A stretch of DNA of 64,000 bases from Siccirubricoccus soli (GTDB lineage: Bacteria; Pseudomonadota; Alphaproteobacteria; Acetobacterales; Acetobacteraceae). The translations under genes were made by a program, and so were the position numbers. This document shows positions 1-9,100 of the stretch, piece after piece. The stretch is from positions 1 through 64,000 of the forward strand of contig NZ_JAMZIK010000067.1 of the NCBI RefSeq assembly GCF_024178315.1, read 5' to 3'. The notes under the pieces were generated by a model, which had not been told where the DNA came from, did no database searches, and saw only the letters and a list, made by a program, of their open reading frames with translations. How positions within the stretch are numbered: the first letter of the stretch is position 1; each line of letters begins with the position of its first letter.

Positions 1-176
1 AGGCCGAGCAGCGCCTCGGCCCGCAGCAGGGCGGCGCCGGCGGCCTCGCCGGGCAGGCGCTCCAGCCGGTCGAGCAGCGGCAGGGCTTCCTCCGGGCGGC
101 GCTGGCGGAGCAGGGTGCGGGCGCGGCCGGCGAGGCGGTTGGCCAGGGGCTCGGGCGTCAGGCTGTCGCTCAGCAT
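1..176 (-). CDS. TPR-like protein, N-terminal fragment
   Basis: Only the first 58 codons lie in the window; the gene runs off its left edge. The start is the ATG ending at 176, 10 bases after the flaF stop. The visible part is Arg/Leu/Ala-rich and helical, with the pattern LLRQRRPEEALPLLDRLERL followed by an ALLRAEALLGL stretch, which resembles the helix pairs of tetratricopeptide repeats. Its place behind flagellin and flaF suggests a flagellum-related or neighbouring accessory protein, but the fragment is too short to name. Seen: reading frame, start and helix pattern. Inferred: TPR fold and co-transcription with flaF. Confidence 0.55.
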   Translation of the reverse strand, partial: MLSDSLTPEPLANRLAGRARTLLRQRRPEEALPLLDRLERLPGEAAGAALLRAEALLG

Positions 177-186
177 GGCGGGGTCC

Positions 187-570
187 TCAGCGCCAGAGGG
201 CGGCGGCGAAATGCTCGTTCATCTCGGCGATGAAGCCGAAATCCGGTGCCTCACCCTCGCATTCCCGGATCACCGCCAGGGCGACGCTGGCGATCTGGGC
301 GCGCAGCTCGGGCGGCAGGGAGTTGGTCGGGTCCAGCACGGCGCGGTGGACAGCGGTCCAGAGGCGGCGGTTGTCGGCGGCGGCGCGGGCGCGGGCGAGC
401 GGGCTGGCGCCGGTTTCGAGCTCGCGGATCGAGCGCGTGGCGCGGGCGAAGACCTCGGCCTCCATCTGCTTGGCGGAGAGGCGGCGGCGATAGGCGGCGG
501 CGCCGGAGGCGCTCGGCTGGGGGGAAGCGACGGCGCCGAAAAAAGCGGAGGTGTCGATGACGTTGGACAT
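187..570 (-). CDS. flaF: Flagellar biosynthesis regulator FlaF
   Basis: A 127-residue protein of the FlaF family, which in alphaproteobacteria is needed for flagellin synthesis and secretion and works against FlbT, the repressor of flagellin translation. Recognisable features are the N-terminal AAAYRRRLSAKQMEAEVFARATR helix region, the middle ADNRRLWTAVHRAVLDP segment with the conserved LW pair, and the LPPELRAQIASVALAVI stretch. The frame stays open further upstream, but the start at 570 (MSNVIDTS) has a GGAAGGA Shine-Dalgarno and fits the family length. It lies downstream of the flagellin gene on the same strand. No flbT is visible; it may lie outside the window. Confidence 0.85.
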   Translation of the reverse strand: MSNVIDTSAFFGAVASPQPSASGAAAYRRRLSAKQMEAEVFARATRSIRELETGASPLARARAAADNRRLWTAVHRAVLDPTNSLPPELRAQIASVALAVIRECEGEAPDFGFIAEMNEHFAAALWR

Positions 571-728
571 GCGGTGCGGTCCTTCCTGGGGTTCGGTGCC
601 GTTCGTCCAGGCGCTCGACCGGGGATGCGGGAGCTGCCGGGTGAGGGGCACCGGCCGGCCTCCTGCCGACCTCGCCTTGTGCCGTCGCCGCGACGCGGGC
701 TGCCTTGCCTGCGGCGCGCGGCGCCGGC

Positions 729-1559
729 CTAGCGGAACAGGCTCAGCAGGGTCTGCGGGGCCTGGTTCGCGATGCTCAGCGCCTGCGTGCCGAGCTGCTG
801 GCGGATCTGCAGCGCCTGCAGCTTCGCCGATTCCTTGGCCAGGTCGGCATCCACCAAGGCGCCGAGGCCGCCTTCCTGGGCGTCGATCTTCGCCTTGTTG
901 TAGTCGATCTTCGCCTCAATGTAGTTCGAGTAGCTGCCGAAATTATTGAGCTGCGTCAGGGTGGTGGCGATGGTGTTCGTCAGCACGCCGGTCGCCGTCA
1001 GCGCCGCGGCGGCGCTGCCCGCGGTGTAGGCGTTGAAGCCGGAGACCGCGTTGAAGATGCTGGTCAGCCCATCGAAGCCGGTGATGGTGTAGCGGTCACC
1101 CTGGCCGTTGGTGATGACGTCGATGGAGGTCTTGGTGCCGTCGGTGATGTTGGTGCCATTGTAGCTGGCATCATTGATGAAGGACTTGATGTTGTTGGTG
1201 ATTTCCTTCACTGAGGCCTGGTACTGGGTGCGCTGGTCGTCGGTGAGCGTGCCGTCGGCCAGCTTCACCGTCAGGGTCTTCAGCTTCTGCAGCGAGGAGG
1301 AGACGTTCTCCAGCGCGGCGTTGCTGACATCGAGCAGGCCCTTGGCACCGCCGAGCTGCTCATTGGCCGAGGTGGTGGCCGCGATGTCGCCGCGCACCCG
1401 CTCCGCCACCGCGAAGGCCGCGCCGTCATCCTGCGCATCGGCCACGCGGTAGCCGGTGGAGATGCGCTTCTGCGTGGCCTCCAATTCCGTGGTGGTGCGG
1501 TTGAGCGAGTGCAGCGCCACCTTGGCGCCGATATTCGTGTTGACCGAGTTCAAGGGCAT
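729..1559 (-). CDS. Flagellin
   Basis: A 276-residue flagellin, the structural subunit of the flagellar filament, exported by the flagellar type III apparatus. The N-terminal D0/D1 region has the usual NSVNTNIGAKVALHSLN start, the KRISTGYRVADAQDDGAAFAVAERVR helix and the ANEQLGGAKGLLDVSNAAL segment. The C-terminal D1/D0 region ends in a helix and LSIANQAPQTLLSLFR, with the final Arg typical of flagellins. The central variable domain is very short, as in compact alphaproteobacterial flagellins. The start at 1559 (MPLNSVNTN) is chosen over an upstream in-frame start because GGAGG precedes it and flagellins begin this way. The gene is followed by flaF. The symbol (fliC/fljK) is not assigned because the copy number is unknown. 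Confidence 0.93.
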   Translation of the reverse strand: MPLNSVNTNIGAKVALHSLNRTTTELEATQKRISTGYRVADAQDDGAAFAVAERVRGDIAATTSANEQLGGAKGLLDVSNAALENVSSSLQKLKTLTVKLADGTLTDDQRTQYQASVKEITNNIKSFINDASYNGTNITDGTKTSIDVITNGQGDRYTITGFDGLTSIFNAVSGFNAYTAGSAAAALTATGVLTNTIATTLTQLNNFGSYSNYIEAKIDYNKAKIDAQEGGLGALVDADLAKESAKLQALQIRQQLGTQALSIANQAPQTLLSLFR

Positions 1560-1972
1560 ATCGGCTTTTCCTCCGATGCACGGCCCCAGGTCGTCCGGGA
1601 CCACCCGCAAGTCTGAGGGCCTCGGGTGAAAGGGAGGTTAAAGTGGCGGGAGAATCACATGCGGCGCCGCAACCGAGGCGATGCCCCCCGGCACCGCCCC
1701 GGCCCGGCGACCCGCCAGACTGCCGCCCCGGCAGCCCGACGGATCATCGCCCCGGCCCCGGACCTGTCGGGCCGGCACCAGGGCATTCCACTGGCATTCC
1801 CGCCGCGTGGCCCGCGGCGGCGCCATCATGCTTCACGGCGCCACGGTGGCGGCCACATCCCCCGGGCGCGGCGGCCGCGGAGGGCGGGTCGCCCCGACGC
1901 ATCGCACCGCCCTGGCAGGCCAAGCCCGGGCAAGCCGCGGCGGCACCGCCCGGCCAGCCGGCACCGGAGGCC
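1560..1972. other. Gene-free stretch upstream of flagellin
   Basis: About 410 bases without a convincing gene. The part next to 1560 is the flagellin leader, with a Shine-Dalgarno at the 3' end. The rest is GC-rich, and its open frames on both strands are Arg/Pro/Ala-rich low-complexity translations without domains. I see no clear terminator or repeat here. Confidence 0.5.
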
Positions 1973-2152
1973 TCAGCCGAAGAGCAGGAAGGCCAGCTCC
2001 GCCAATCCCCAGAACCCGGCCAGCGAGACGATGCCGACCAGCGATGCCTCCTGCACCGGGTCGAGGCCCGTGCCGCCAAGGCGTCGCCGCGGCCGCAAGG
2101 GCGGCAGCGGGATGACGAGGTGGGCATGCGCCGAGAAATTGCGGTTCGACAT
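1973..2152 (-). CDS. Small single-pass membrane protein
   Basis: A 59-codon ORF starting MSNRNFSAHAHL and ending in ELAFLLFG before TGA. The N-terminal half is basic (LRPRRRL around residues 19-25). A hydrophobic segment from about residue 37 to the end (ASLVGIVSLAGFWGLAELAF) reads as one transmembrane helix with a cytoplasmic positive side. It lies between the LtnD-like gene and flagellin, with at least 100 bases free on each side, so it is probably a stand-alone unit. I do not recognise a family. The basic-then-hydrophobic layout and clean reading frame argue for a real gene, but the length is small and the DNA is GC-rich. Confidence 0.5.
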   Translation of the reverse strand: MSNRNFSAHAHLVIPLPPLRPRRRLGGTGLDPVQEASLVGIVSLAGFWGLAELAFLLFG

Positions 2153-2251
2153 GCCCCGACTAGAACAAAAACCGAACCCTTGCGCAAGGGTTAATGTGCG
2201 TCATTTGTTCTCGGCGGGCAAGGCGGCTTTCCGGGCCCGGGAGGGCCGGTT

Positions 2252-3145
2252 TCAGTCCTTCGGCAGCCGGATCCCGGTCAGCGCCTGATAGGCGCGGATG
2301 ACGAAGCCATCATCCTTGCCGCCATGGCCCATGGCGCTGGCCGCGGTGAAGAGCTGCTGCGCCTGGGCGGCGAGCAGCGCCGGGAAGCCCTCGGCCCGCG
2401 CCAGCTCCGTCACCAGGCCGAGATCCTTGACGAAGATGTCCACCGCCGAACGCGGCGTCTCGTCGCCGTTCAGCACATGGCGCATACGGTTCTCGAACAT
2501 CCAGGAATTGCCGGCGGCGCCGGTGACGACGCCGTAGAGCGTCTCCGGGTCGAGCCCGGCCTTGATGCCGAGCGCCATCGCCTCCGCCGCCGCGGCGATA
2601 TGCACCCCGGCGAGGAGCTGATGCACCACCTTCATGGTGGCGCCGAGGCCGGGCGCCTCACCGAGATCCCAGACCTTCTTCGCAATGGCGTCCAGCACCG
2701 GCGCGGCCTTCGCCTTGGCCGCCGCGCTGCCGGAGGCCATGACGGTCAGCGCCCCGGCCCGGGCCCCGGCGGCGCCGCCGGAGACGGGGGCATCGAGGTA
2801 GAGGAATTGGCGGGCTTCCGCCTCCGCCGCCAGGGCGCGGGCCTCGGCGGGGGACATGGTGGAGGAGACGATGAGCACCGCGCCAGGGGCGAGGCGCGGC
2901 GCGGCGCCGAGCGGGCCGAACAGCGCCTCCCGCGCCTGGACGGCGTTGACCACCAGCACGAGGACGGCCTCGGCGCCCGGCGGCAGTTCCGCCCCGCTGG
3001 CGGCGGGCAGGCCGCCGGCGGCGGCGAATTCGGCGCGGGCGGCATCGCGCAGATCCACCCCGGCGACGCTGAGCCCCTCCGCCTTCACCAAGTTCAGGGC
3101 GGCGCCCATGCCCATGCTGCCGAGACCGATGACCGCGACCTGCAT
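2252..3145 (-). CDS. LtnD-like 3-hydroxyacid dehydrogenase
   Basis: A 297-residue NAD(P)-dependent dehydrogenase of the 3-hydroxyisobutyrate / L-threonate dehydrogenase family. The Rossmann motif GLGSMGMG is at residues 7-14. The family signature DAPVSGG is at 118-124. The catalytic lysine is K172 in MKVVHQLLAGVH, where the HQLLAG form is nearer to L-threonate/tetronate dehydrogenases (LtnD) than to HibD, which usually has KxxNN. The C-terminal all-alpha domain includes FVKDLGLV. The start at 3145 is preceded by GGGGAGGAA. The gene is divergent from a SAF-domain oxidoreductase and an SDR, which would fit a sugar-acid pathway. Substrate is not proven; 2-hydroxy-3-oxopropionate reductase is an alternative. 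Confidence 0.85.
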   Translation of the reverse strand: MQVAVIGLGSMGMGAALNLVKAEGLSVAGVDLRDAARAEFAAAGGLPAASGAELPPGAEAVLVLVVNAVQAREALFGPLGAAPRLAPGAVLIVSSTMSPAEARALAAEAEARQFLYLDAPVSGGAAGARAGALTVMASGSAAAKAKAAPVLDAIAKKVWDLGEAPGLGATMKVVHQLLAGVHIAAAAEAMALGIKAGLDPETLYGVVTGAAGNSWMFENRMRHVLNGDETPRSAVDIFVKDLGLVTELARAEGFPALLAAQAQQLFTAASAMGHGGKDDGFVIRAYQALTGIRLPKD

Positions 3146-3229
3146 CCGATGTTCCTCCCCGGCCCGGCGGGGCGGGGCCAGGGATGGCGCCCGCCCTGGC
3201 CTCCGCCGCCTGGGCCGTGCCGCCCCAGC

Positions 3230-3336
3230 CTAGAGCAGATCGCCGTAGGGCGGCACCGCCCGAAGGCGTGAATCTGCTCTGCAAACAAAAGCGTAGAGCG
3301 TTTTCGGTGAACGCATGTAAACCGAAAACGCTCTAG
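3230..3336. repeat. Dispersed element A, copy 1
   Basis: A 107-bp element beginning CTAGAGC and ending GCTCTAG, so it has 7-bp perfect terminal inverted repeats. Inside are two hairpins: AGAGCAGAT...ATCTGCTCT (9-bp stem enclosing a GGGCGG/CCGCCC arm) and AGCGTTTTCGGT...ACCGAAAACGCT (12-bp perfect stem, 12-base loop with GCATG). Nearly identical copies are at 46516-46622 and 48845-48950. No coding potential is evident. It sits in the divergent gap upstream of the LtnD-like gene. It looks like a miniature non-autonomous palindromic element (REP/MITE-like). Confidence 0.85.
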
Positions 3337-3675
3337 CCCTCCCCCGCCGGATGCGGGAGGGATGCGGCGCGCAGGCGGGGAGGCCCGGCCCTTCGCCGCC
3401 GCGCCGGCGAGCAAGGCTTGCGCCCCGTGATCCGGGGCCGCCAGGTGGCCTGCCTGTCGCACGGCGCCGCATGGGCGGATCGGCCGCAACTGGCGGCGGA
3501 CGGCACGCCCCTGCCCTGCCCGCGCAGCAGGCTACCGGTGGCCCCCATGGCCGCCGAGGCGGATCGGTCCTCCTGTCCCGCCGCGCAGCAGGCCACCGCG
3601 ACGGACCAGCTCCGCCCCCCTCGGAAGGCGACGCCACCGGCCAGGGCCGGCTATGCTGCGGCAGGAGGAAAGCCC
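3337..3675. other. Gap before SAF oxidoreductase
   Basis: About 340 bases of GC-rich DNA between element A and the SAF-oxidoreductase start. Open frames here are Arg/Pro-rich and domain-free. It must hold the promoter for the plus-strand genes, but I cannot point to a clear -35/-10. The only site that stands out is the Shine-Dalgarno GGAGGAA just before 3676. Confidence 0.4.
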
Positions 3676-5010
3676 ATGAACCTACATCGGATGCTGGCGG
3701 CCCGCGCGGCGGCCGGGCGCCCCGTGACCGTCGGCGTCATCGGCGCCGGCAAATTCGGCTCCATGTTCCTGGCCATGGCGGCGCGCAGCCCGGGGCTGCA
3801 TGTGGCCGGCATCGCCGACCTCGCCCTGCCCCGCGCGCGGGAGGCGCTGGCCCGGATTGGCTGGCCGGCGGAGCGCTACGGCGCCGCCAGCCTGGACGCC
3901 GCCTTCGCCGGTCGCAGCACCTTCCTCACCGAGGACAGCGCGGCGCTGATCCTCGACCCGCGCATCGAGGTGGTGGTGGAGTGCACCGGCCACCCCGCCG
4001 CCGGTATCCGCCACGCCCTTGCCTGCATCGCCGCGGGGAAGCATATCGTCATGGTGAATGTGGAGGCGGATGTGTTGGCCGGACCGCTGCTGGCGGAGAA
4101 GGCGCGCGCCGCCGGCGTGGTCTATTCCATGGCCTATGGCGACCAGCCGGCCCTGGTCTGCGAGATGGTGGACACGCTGCGGGCCGAGGGCTTCACCGTC
4201 GTCGCCGCCGGCAAGGGCACGAAATACCTGCCCGAGTATCATGCCAGCACGCCGGCCACCGTCTGGGGCCATTACGGGCTGACGGAGGAGCAGGCGCGGC
4301 TCGGCGGGATGAACCCGCAGATGTTCAACTCCTTCCTCGACGGCACGAAATCGGCGATCGAGATGGCGGCGATCGCCAATGCCACGGGCCTGGCGCCGCC
4401 GGAGGACGGGCTCGCCTTCCCGCCCTGCGGCGTGCAGGATTTGCCGCGCGTCTTCGCCGGCAGCAGCGGGCGCGTGGAGGTGATCTCCTCGCTGGAGCGG
4501 GATGGCAGGCCGGTGGCGGGCGATCTGCGCTGGGGCGTCTATGCGGTGTTCGAGGGCGAGACGGAGTATGTCCGCCGCTGCTTCGCCGAATATGGCGTGG
4601 CAACCGACCCTTCCGGCCGCTACGCGGCGCTGTGGCGGCCCTACCATTTCATCGGGCTGGAGCTCGGCATCTCCGTGGCCTCCGCGGCGCTGCGAAAGGA
4701 GCCGACGGGCTGCGCCGAGGCCTGGCGCGGCGACGTGGCGGCGACGGCCAAGCGCGACCTGGCGCCGGGCGAGGTGCTGGATGGCGAGGGCGGGGCGATG
4801 GTGTGGGGCAAATGCATCCCTGCCGCGCGCTCCCTGGCGCTGGGGGCTCTGCCCATCGGGCTGGCGCATGGCGTGACGCTGACTCGGGCGGTGAAGGCGG
4901 GGGCCATATTGAGCTACGCCGACGTGGCGCTGGACGAGACGGCGGAGGCGGTGAGGTTGCGGCGCGCGATGGAAGCGGCGGCGGCGATGCCGGCAAAGGC
5001 GGCGGAGTAG
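3676..5010 (+). CDS. SAF-domain NAD(P)-dependent oxidoreductase
   Basis: A 444-residue predicted dehydrogenase. The Rossmann motif GVIGAGKFG is at residues 20-28, followed by the ADLALPRAREAL, VVVECTGHPAAGIRHALA and AGKHIVMVNVEADVLAGP segments typical of homoserine-dehydrogenase-like / Gfo-Idh-like N-terminal domains. From about residue 354 to 420 (KRDLAPGEVLDGEGG, GLAHGVTLTRAVKAGAILSYADVALD) it carries a SAF domain, known from sugar-acid dehydratases (UxaA/altronate type) and antifreeze proteins. The start at 3676 is set by GGAGGAA seven bases upstream. It is followed by an SDR and is divergent from the LtnD-like gene. The fusion of oxidoreductase and SAF is a known family of unassigned reaction; sugar-acid or branched-sugar oxidation is an inference from context. 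Confidence 0.85.
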   Translation: MNLHRMLAARAAAGRPVTVGVIGAGKFGSMFLAMAARSPGLHVAGIADLALPRAREALARIGWPAERYGAASLDAAFAGRSTFLTEDSAALILDPRIEVVVECTGHPAAGIRHALACIAAGKHIVMVNVEADVLAGPLLAEKARAAGVVYSMAYGDQPALVCEMVDTLRAEGFTVVAAGKGTKYLPEYHASTPATVWGHYGLTEEQARLGGMNPQMFNSFLDGTKSAIEMAAIANATGLAPPEDGLAFPPCGVQDLPRVFAGSSGRVEVISSLERDGRPVAGDLRWGVYAVFEGETEYVRRCFAEYGVATDPSGRYAALWRPYHFIGLELGISVASAALRKEPTGCAEAWRGDVAATAKRDLAPGEVLDGEGGAMVWGKCIPAARSLALGALPIGLAHGVTLTRAVKAGAILSYADVALDETAEAVRLRRAMEAAAAMPAKAAE

Positions 5011-5125
5011 CAGGCGGCCCGGCCGGCAGAGGGCGCTCTGCCCGCCCGCCGGGGGTTGCAGCGCCCCCTCCCCTGACCCCGGCCTGCGCGCGACGATGCG
5101 ATGGGGCCGGCCGCATTCCGCCTGG

Positions 5126-5200
5126 AGCAATATCCAGAGCCGCTTATCTCCGATCCGATGGATCATGGCGTGATCCATCAGGTTGGAGGCTGCCCTAAGC
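5126..5200. repeat. Dispersed element B, short copy
   Basis: Starts AGCAATATCC like the longer copy at 46934-47054 and shares its core CTTATCTCCGA...GATGGATCA-loop-TGATCCATC, a 9-bp perfect stem at 5157-5179. The right terminal repeat is degenerate (ends near CTGCCCTAAGC). It lies directly upstream of the SDR start, so the hairpin may fall in that gene's leader. Confidence 0.7.
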
Positions 5201-5229
5201 TGGCGGCCCTGCTGATGGAGGCCGTCGAG

Positions 5230-5994
5230 ATGTCTGATCCCACCGCCCCGAAGGTCGCGCTCGTCACCGGCGCCTCGCGCGGCATCGGCCATGCGATCGC
5301 TCTGGCACTGGCGGCGCGCGGCTTCGCGCTGTTCCTGGCGGCGGAGGGCACGGCGGAGGAGCTGGCCGGGGCCGCCACCGCCTGCCGCGCCTCCGGCGCG
5401 CCGGATGCCGTCTCCGCCATCTTCGACCTGGCGGCGGAGGGCGCGGCGGAGGCGATGGTGTCCGCGGCCCTGGCGCGGTTCGGCCGGCTGGACGTGCTGG
5501 TGAACAATGCCGGCATACGCTGCCGCAAGCCCTTCGGCAGCTTCACCCGCGCCGAGTTCCGGGCGCTGCTGGCGGTGGATCTGGAAGCCGCCTTCTTCGC
5601 CAGCCAGGCGGTGCTGCCGGCGATGCGGCGGCAGGGCGGCGGGCGCATCATCCACATCGCCAGCCAGATGGGCCGCGTGGCGGCGGAGGAGAATGCGCTC
5701 TACGGGGCAGCCAAGGCGGCGCTGCTGCAGCTGACGCGCAACATGGCCTTCGAGCTGGCGAAGGAGAACATCCAGGTGAACTCCGTCAGCCCGGGGCCGA
5801 TCGCGACGCAGTACAATATCGAGAGCTATGGACGGATGCCGGGGCGGACGGAGCTGATGACCTCCCGCGTGCCGGCGGGGCGGTTCGGGCGGCCGGAGGA
5901 GGTGGCGGAGGCGGTGGCGTTCCTGGCGACCTGCGAGACCGGCTACATCCAGGGCCACGACCTGCTGATCGACGGGGGCTACACGATCCACTGA
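5230..5994 (+). CDS. Short-chain dehydrogenase/reductase
   Basis: A 254-residue classical SDR oxidoreductase. Coenzyme motif TGASRGIG is at residues 13-20, NNAG at 92-95, catalytic S145 (HIASQMG), Y158 and K162 (YGAAK), and the substrate-loop start NSVSPGPIATQYN. The C-terminus ends in IQGHDLLIDGGYTIH, usual for the gluconate 5-dehydrogenase/3-ketoacyl-reductase-like group. The frame is open from 5101, but the ATG at 5230 is preferred because GGAGG lies eight bases before it; the upstream part would translate element B. It follows the SAF oxidoreductase after 219 bases. Substrate unknown; a sugar or sugar acid is inferred from the neighbours. Confidence 0.88.
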   Translation: MSDPTAPKVALVTGASRGIGHAIALALAARGFALFLAAEGTAEELAGAATACRASGAPDAVSAIFDLAAEGAAEAMVSAALARFGRLDVLVNNAGIRCRKPFGSFTRAEFRALLAVDLEAAFFASQAVLPAMRRQGGGRIIHIASQMGRVAAEENALYGAAKAALLQLTRNMAFELAKENIQVNSVSPGPIATQYNIESYGRMPGRTELMTSRVPAGRFGRPEEVAEAVAFLATCETGYIQGHDLLIDGGYTIH

Positions 5995-6141
5995 GCCGGC
6001 CCCTGCCCTTCGGCCGAAGGCGCGGGGAACGCCTTCGGCGACACCAAGGCGCAGGGGCGGCATGGTCAGGCCGGGCGGCCCGGATCAGGCGACAGGACAG
6101 GCCGGCGCGGTTCACGCCGGCATGGTCAGCACGCGGCCGTG

Positions 6142-9100
6142 CTAAACGGTTTCCGCATCGGCAATGCCGGGCACGACCTTCATCGCCTGCACCAGCTTCG
6201 GGGAGACGTTGAAGCCGCCGGGCAGGGCCAGCTCCACCTCCTGCCCCTCCCCTGTCCGCGCGATGACCGTCACGCGGCCCTTGCCGCGCCCTTCCCGCGT
6301 CAGCATGGCGTGGATGGTGTCCACCGCCGCCATGTTCTCCAGCCACAGGCGGATGCCCTGGCCGACGCCCTGGGCCGCCTTCTCCAGCCCCTCCACCTCC
6401 TGGGCCGTCAGCCGCAGCGTCTCGCCATCCAGCCGCACCTCGGCGGTGACGAGGATGGCGGTGCCCTCCGCCAGCAGGTCGCGGCAGCGGGAGAGCACCT
6501 CGCTGAACAGCGTCACCTCGATGCTGCCGCTGGCATCGGAAAGGCCGACCCAGGCCATGCGGCTGCCGGTGCGGGTGGGGCGTTCCTTGCTGCTGACCAC
6601 CGTGCCGGCCAGCTTCACCCGGCCGACGCCGCCCTTGGCCCGCTCCGCCACGCGCATGATCGGGGTCACCCCCAGCCGCGCCAGCACCGGCTTGTAGGTA
6701 TCGAGCGGATGGGCGGAGAGGTGGAAGCCCACCGCCTCCGCCTCATAGCTGAGCTTCTCCAGCATCGGCCAATCCGGCATCTCCGGCAGGCGCAGCGGGT
6801 CGGGCTTCGCGCCGGCGCCGCCGAAGAGGGCGATCTGCGCGCTGGCGCGGTCCTCGGCGGCCGCCTGGGCGCGGCGGAGGATGGTCTCGGCCCCGGCCAC
6901 CAGCCGCGCGCGGTTCGGCTCCAGGCTGTCGAAGGCGCCGGCCTTGGCCAGGTTCTCGATCTGCATCTTGTTCAGCAGCTTCGGGTCCACCCGCGCGGCG
7001 AAATCGGCGATGGAGGCGAAGGGCCCGCCCTGGTCGCGCGCCGCCACCATGTCCCGCATCGCCTGGGCGCCGACGCGCTTCACCGCCGCCAGGGCGAAGC
7101 GGATGGCGTCCTTCCCCTCCTCCGTCCGCTCCACCAGGAAGTCGGCGCCCGATCTGTTCACATCCGGCGGCAGCACGGCGATGCCGAGGCGCGAGGCCTC
7201 CTGCATGTGCCCGGCCAGCTTCTCCGTCTTGTCGAGGTCGAGCGTCATGGAGGCGGCGAGGAAGGCGACGGGGTGGTTCGCCTTCAGCCAGGCCGTCTGG
7301 TAGGAGACCAGAGCGTATGCAGCAGCGTGCGACTTGTTGAAGCCGTATTCCGCGAACTTCGCCATCATGTCGAAGATCTCGGTCGCCTTGCCGGGATCGA
7401 TGCCGTTCTTCACGGCGCCCTCGGTGAAGATGGCGCGCTGCTGCTCCATCTCCTTGGCGATCTTCTTGCCCATGGCGCGGCGCAGCAGGTCGGCGCCGCC
7501 GAGCGAATAGCCCGCCAGCACCTGGCTGATCTGCATCACCTGCTCCTGGTAGACCATGATGCCGTAGGTCTCGGCCAGGATATCGTGGATCCTCGGATGC
7601 GGGCTCTCCCAGGGCTCGCCATGCTTGCGGGCGCAATAGGCCGGGATGTTGGCCATCGGGCCCGGGCGGTAGAGCGAGACGGCGGCGATCAGATCCTCGA
7701 AGCGGTCCACCTTCATCTGGCGAAGGCAGTCCCGCATGCCCTGGCCTTCGAACTGGAACACCCCGGCGGCGTCGCCCTTCCGCAGCATCTCGTAGGTCTT
7801 CGCGTCGTCCAGCGGGATGGCGGCGATGTCGATGTCGTGGCCCTGGCTGCGCAATATGGCAAGCGCCTGCTGGATCACCGTCAGCGTCTTCAGGCCGAGG
7901 AAGTCGAACTTCACCAGGCTCGCCTGCTCGACATACTTCATCGAGTACTGGGTGATCAGCATCTCGCTGCGCGGATCGCGGTAGAGCGGGACGATGTCCA
8001 GCAGCGGCTTGCGGCCGATGACGACGCCGGCGGCATGGGTGGAGGCGTTGCGGTAGAGGCCTTCGAGCTGGTTGGCGATCTCCAGCAGCCGCGCCACCTG
8101 CTCATCGGCATCGCGCATCTGCTGCAGCCGCGGCTCACCCTCGATCGCCTGGGCCAGGGCGACGGGCTTGGCCGGGTTGAAGGGGATGAGGGAGGCGATG
8201 CGGTCCACCTGGCCATAGGGCATGCCGAGCACCCGGCCGACATCGCGCACCGCCGCCTTGGCCTGCAGCTTGCCGAAGGTGATGATCTGCGCAACCCGGT
8301 CCGCACCGTATTCGCGGCGGACATAGTCGATCACCTCGTCGCGCCGGTCCTGGCAGAAATCGATGTCGAAATCCGGCATCGAGACGCGCTCCGGATTCAG
8401 GAAGCGCTCGAAGAGCAGGCCGAAGCGGAGTGGGTCCAGGTCGGTGATCGACAGCGCCCAGGCGGCGACGGAGCCGGCGCCGGAGCCGCGGCCGGGACCG
8501 ACCGGAATGCCCTTCTCCTTCGCCCATTGGATGAAGTCCGCCACGATGAGGAAGTAGCCGGAGAAGCCCATCTGCTCGATGACGCCGAGCTCATAGGCGA
8601 GCCGCGTGCGGTAGACCTCGCGGTCGGTGACGCCGAGCGCATCGAGCCGGGCTTCCAGGCCGCGGCACGCCATGTCCTGCACCGTCTCCGCCTCGGTCTT
8701 GCCTTCCTGCACCTTGGGGCAGATGGGCAGCTCCGGCTTCTTCGTCTCCGCCATCACGGCGCAGCGGCGGGCGATGGCGAGGGTGTTGTCGCAGGCCTCG
8801 GGCAGGTCGGCGAACAGGGCGCGCATGACGGAGGGCGGCTTGAACCAGTGCTCCGGCGTCACCCGGCGGCGGTCCGGTTCCGCCATGGTGCGGCCCTCGG
8901 CAATGCAGAGCAGGGCGTCATGCGCCTCATGCATGTCGGGCGTCGCGAAATAGACGTCGTTGGCCGCGACGATCGGCAGTTCCAGCTCCTCGGCCAGGCG
9001 CAGCAGGCCGGGCTCGACGATGCGCTCCACCTCCAGGCCGTGGCGGTTCAGCTCCACCACCAGCCGGTCGCCGAAGCTTTCCTTCAGCCGGGCGAGCAGC

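Noticed and set aside
1626-2288. Overlapping Arg/Pro-rich frames upstream of flagellin
   Set aside because: Low complexity in all frames; only the small minus-strand ORF at 1973-2152 has a protein-like layout.
3682-6063. A minus-strand open frame of about 790 codons
   Set aside because: Covers the opposite strand of the SAF oxidoreductase and SDR, both with clear motifs and ribosome sites.
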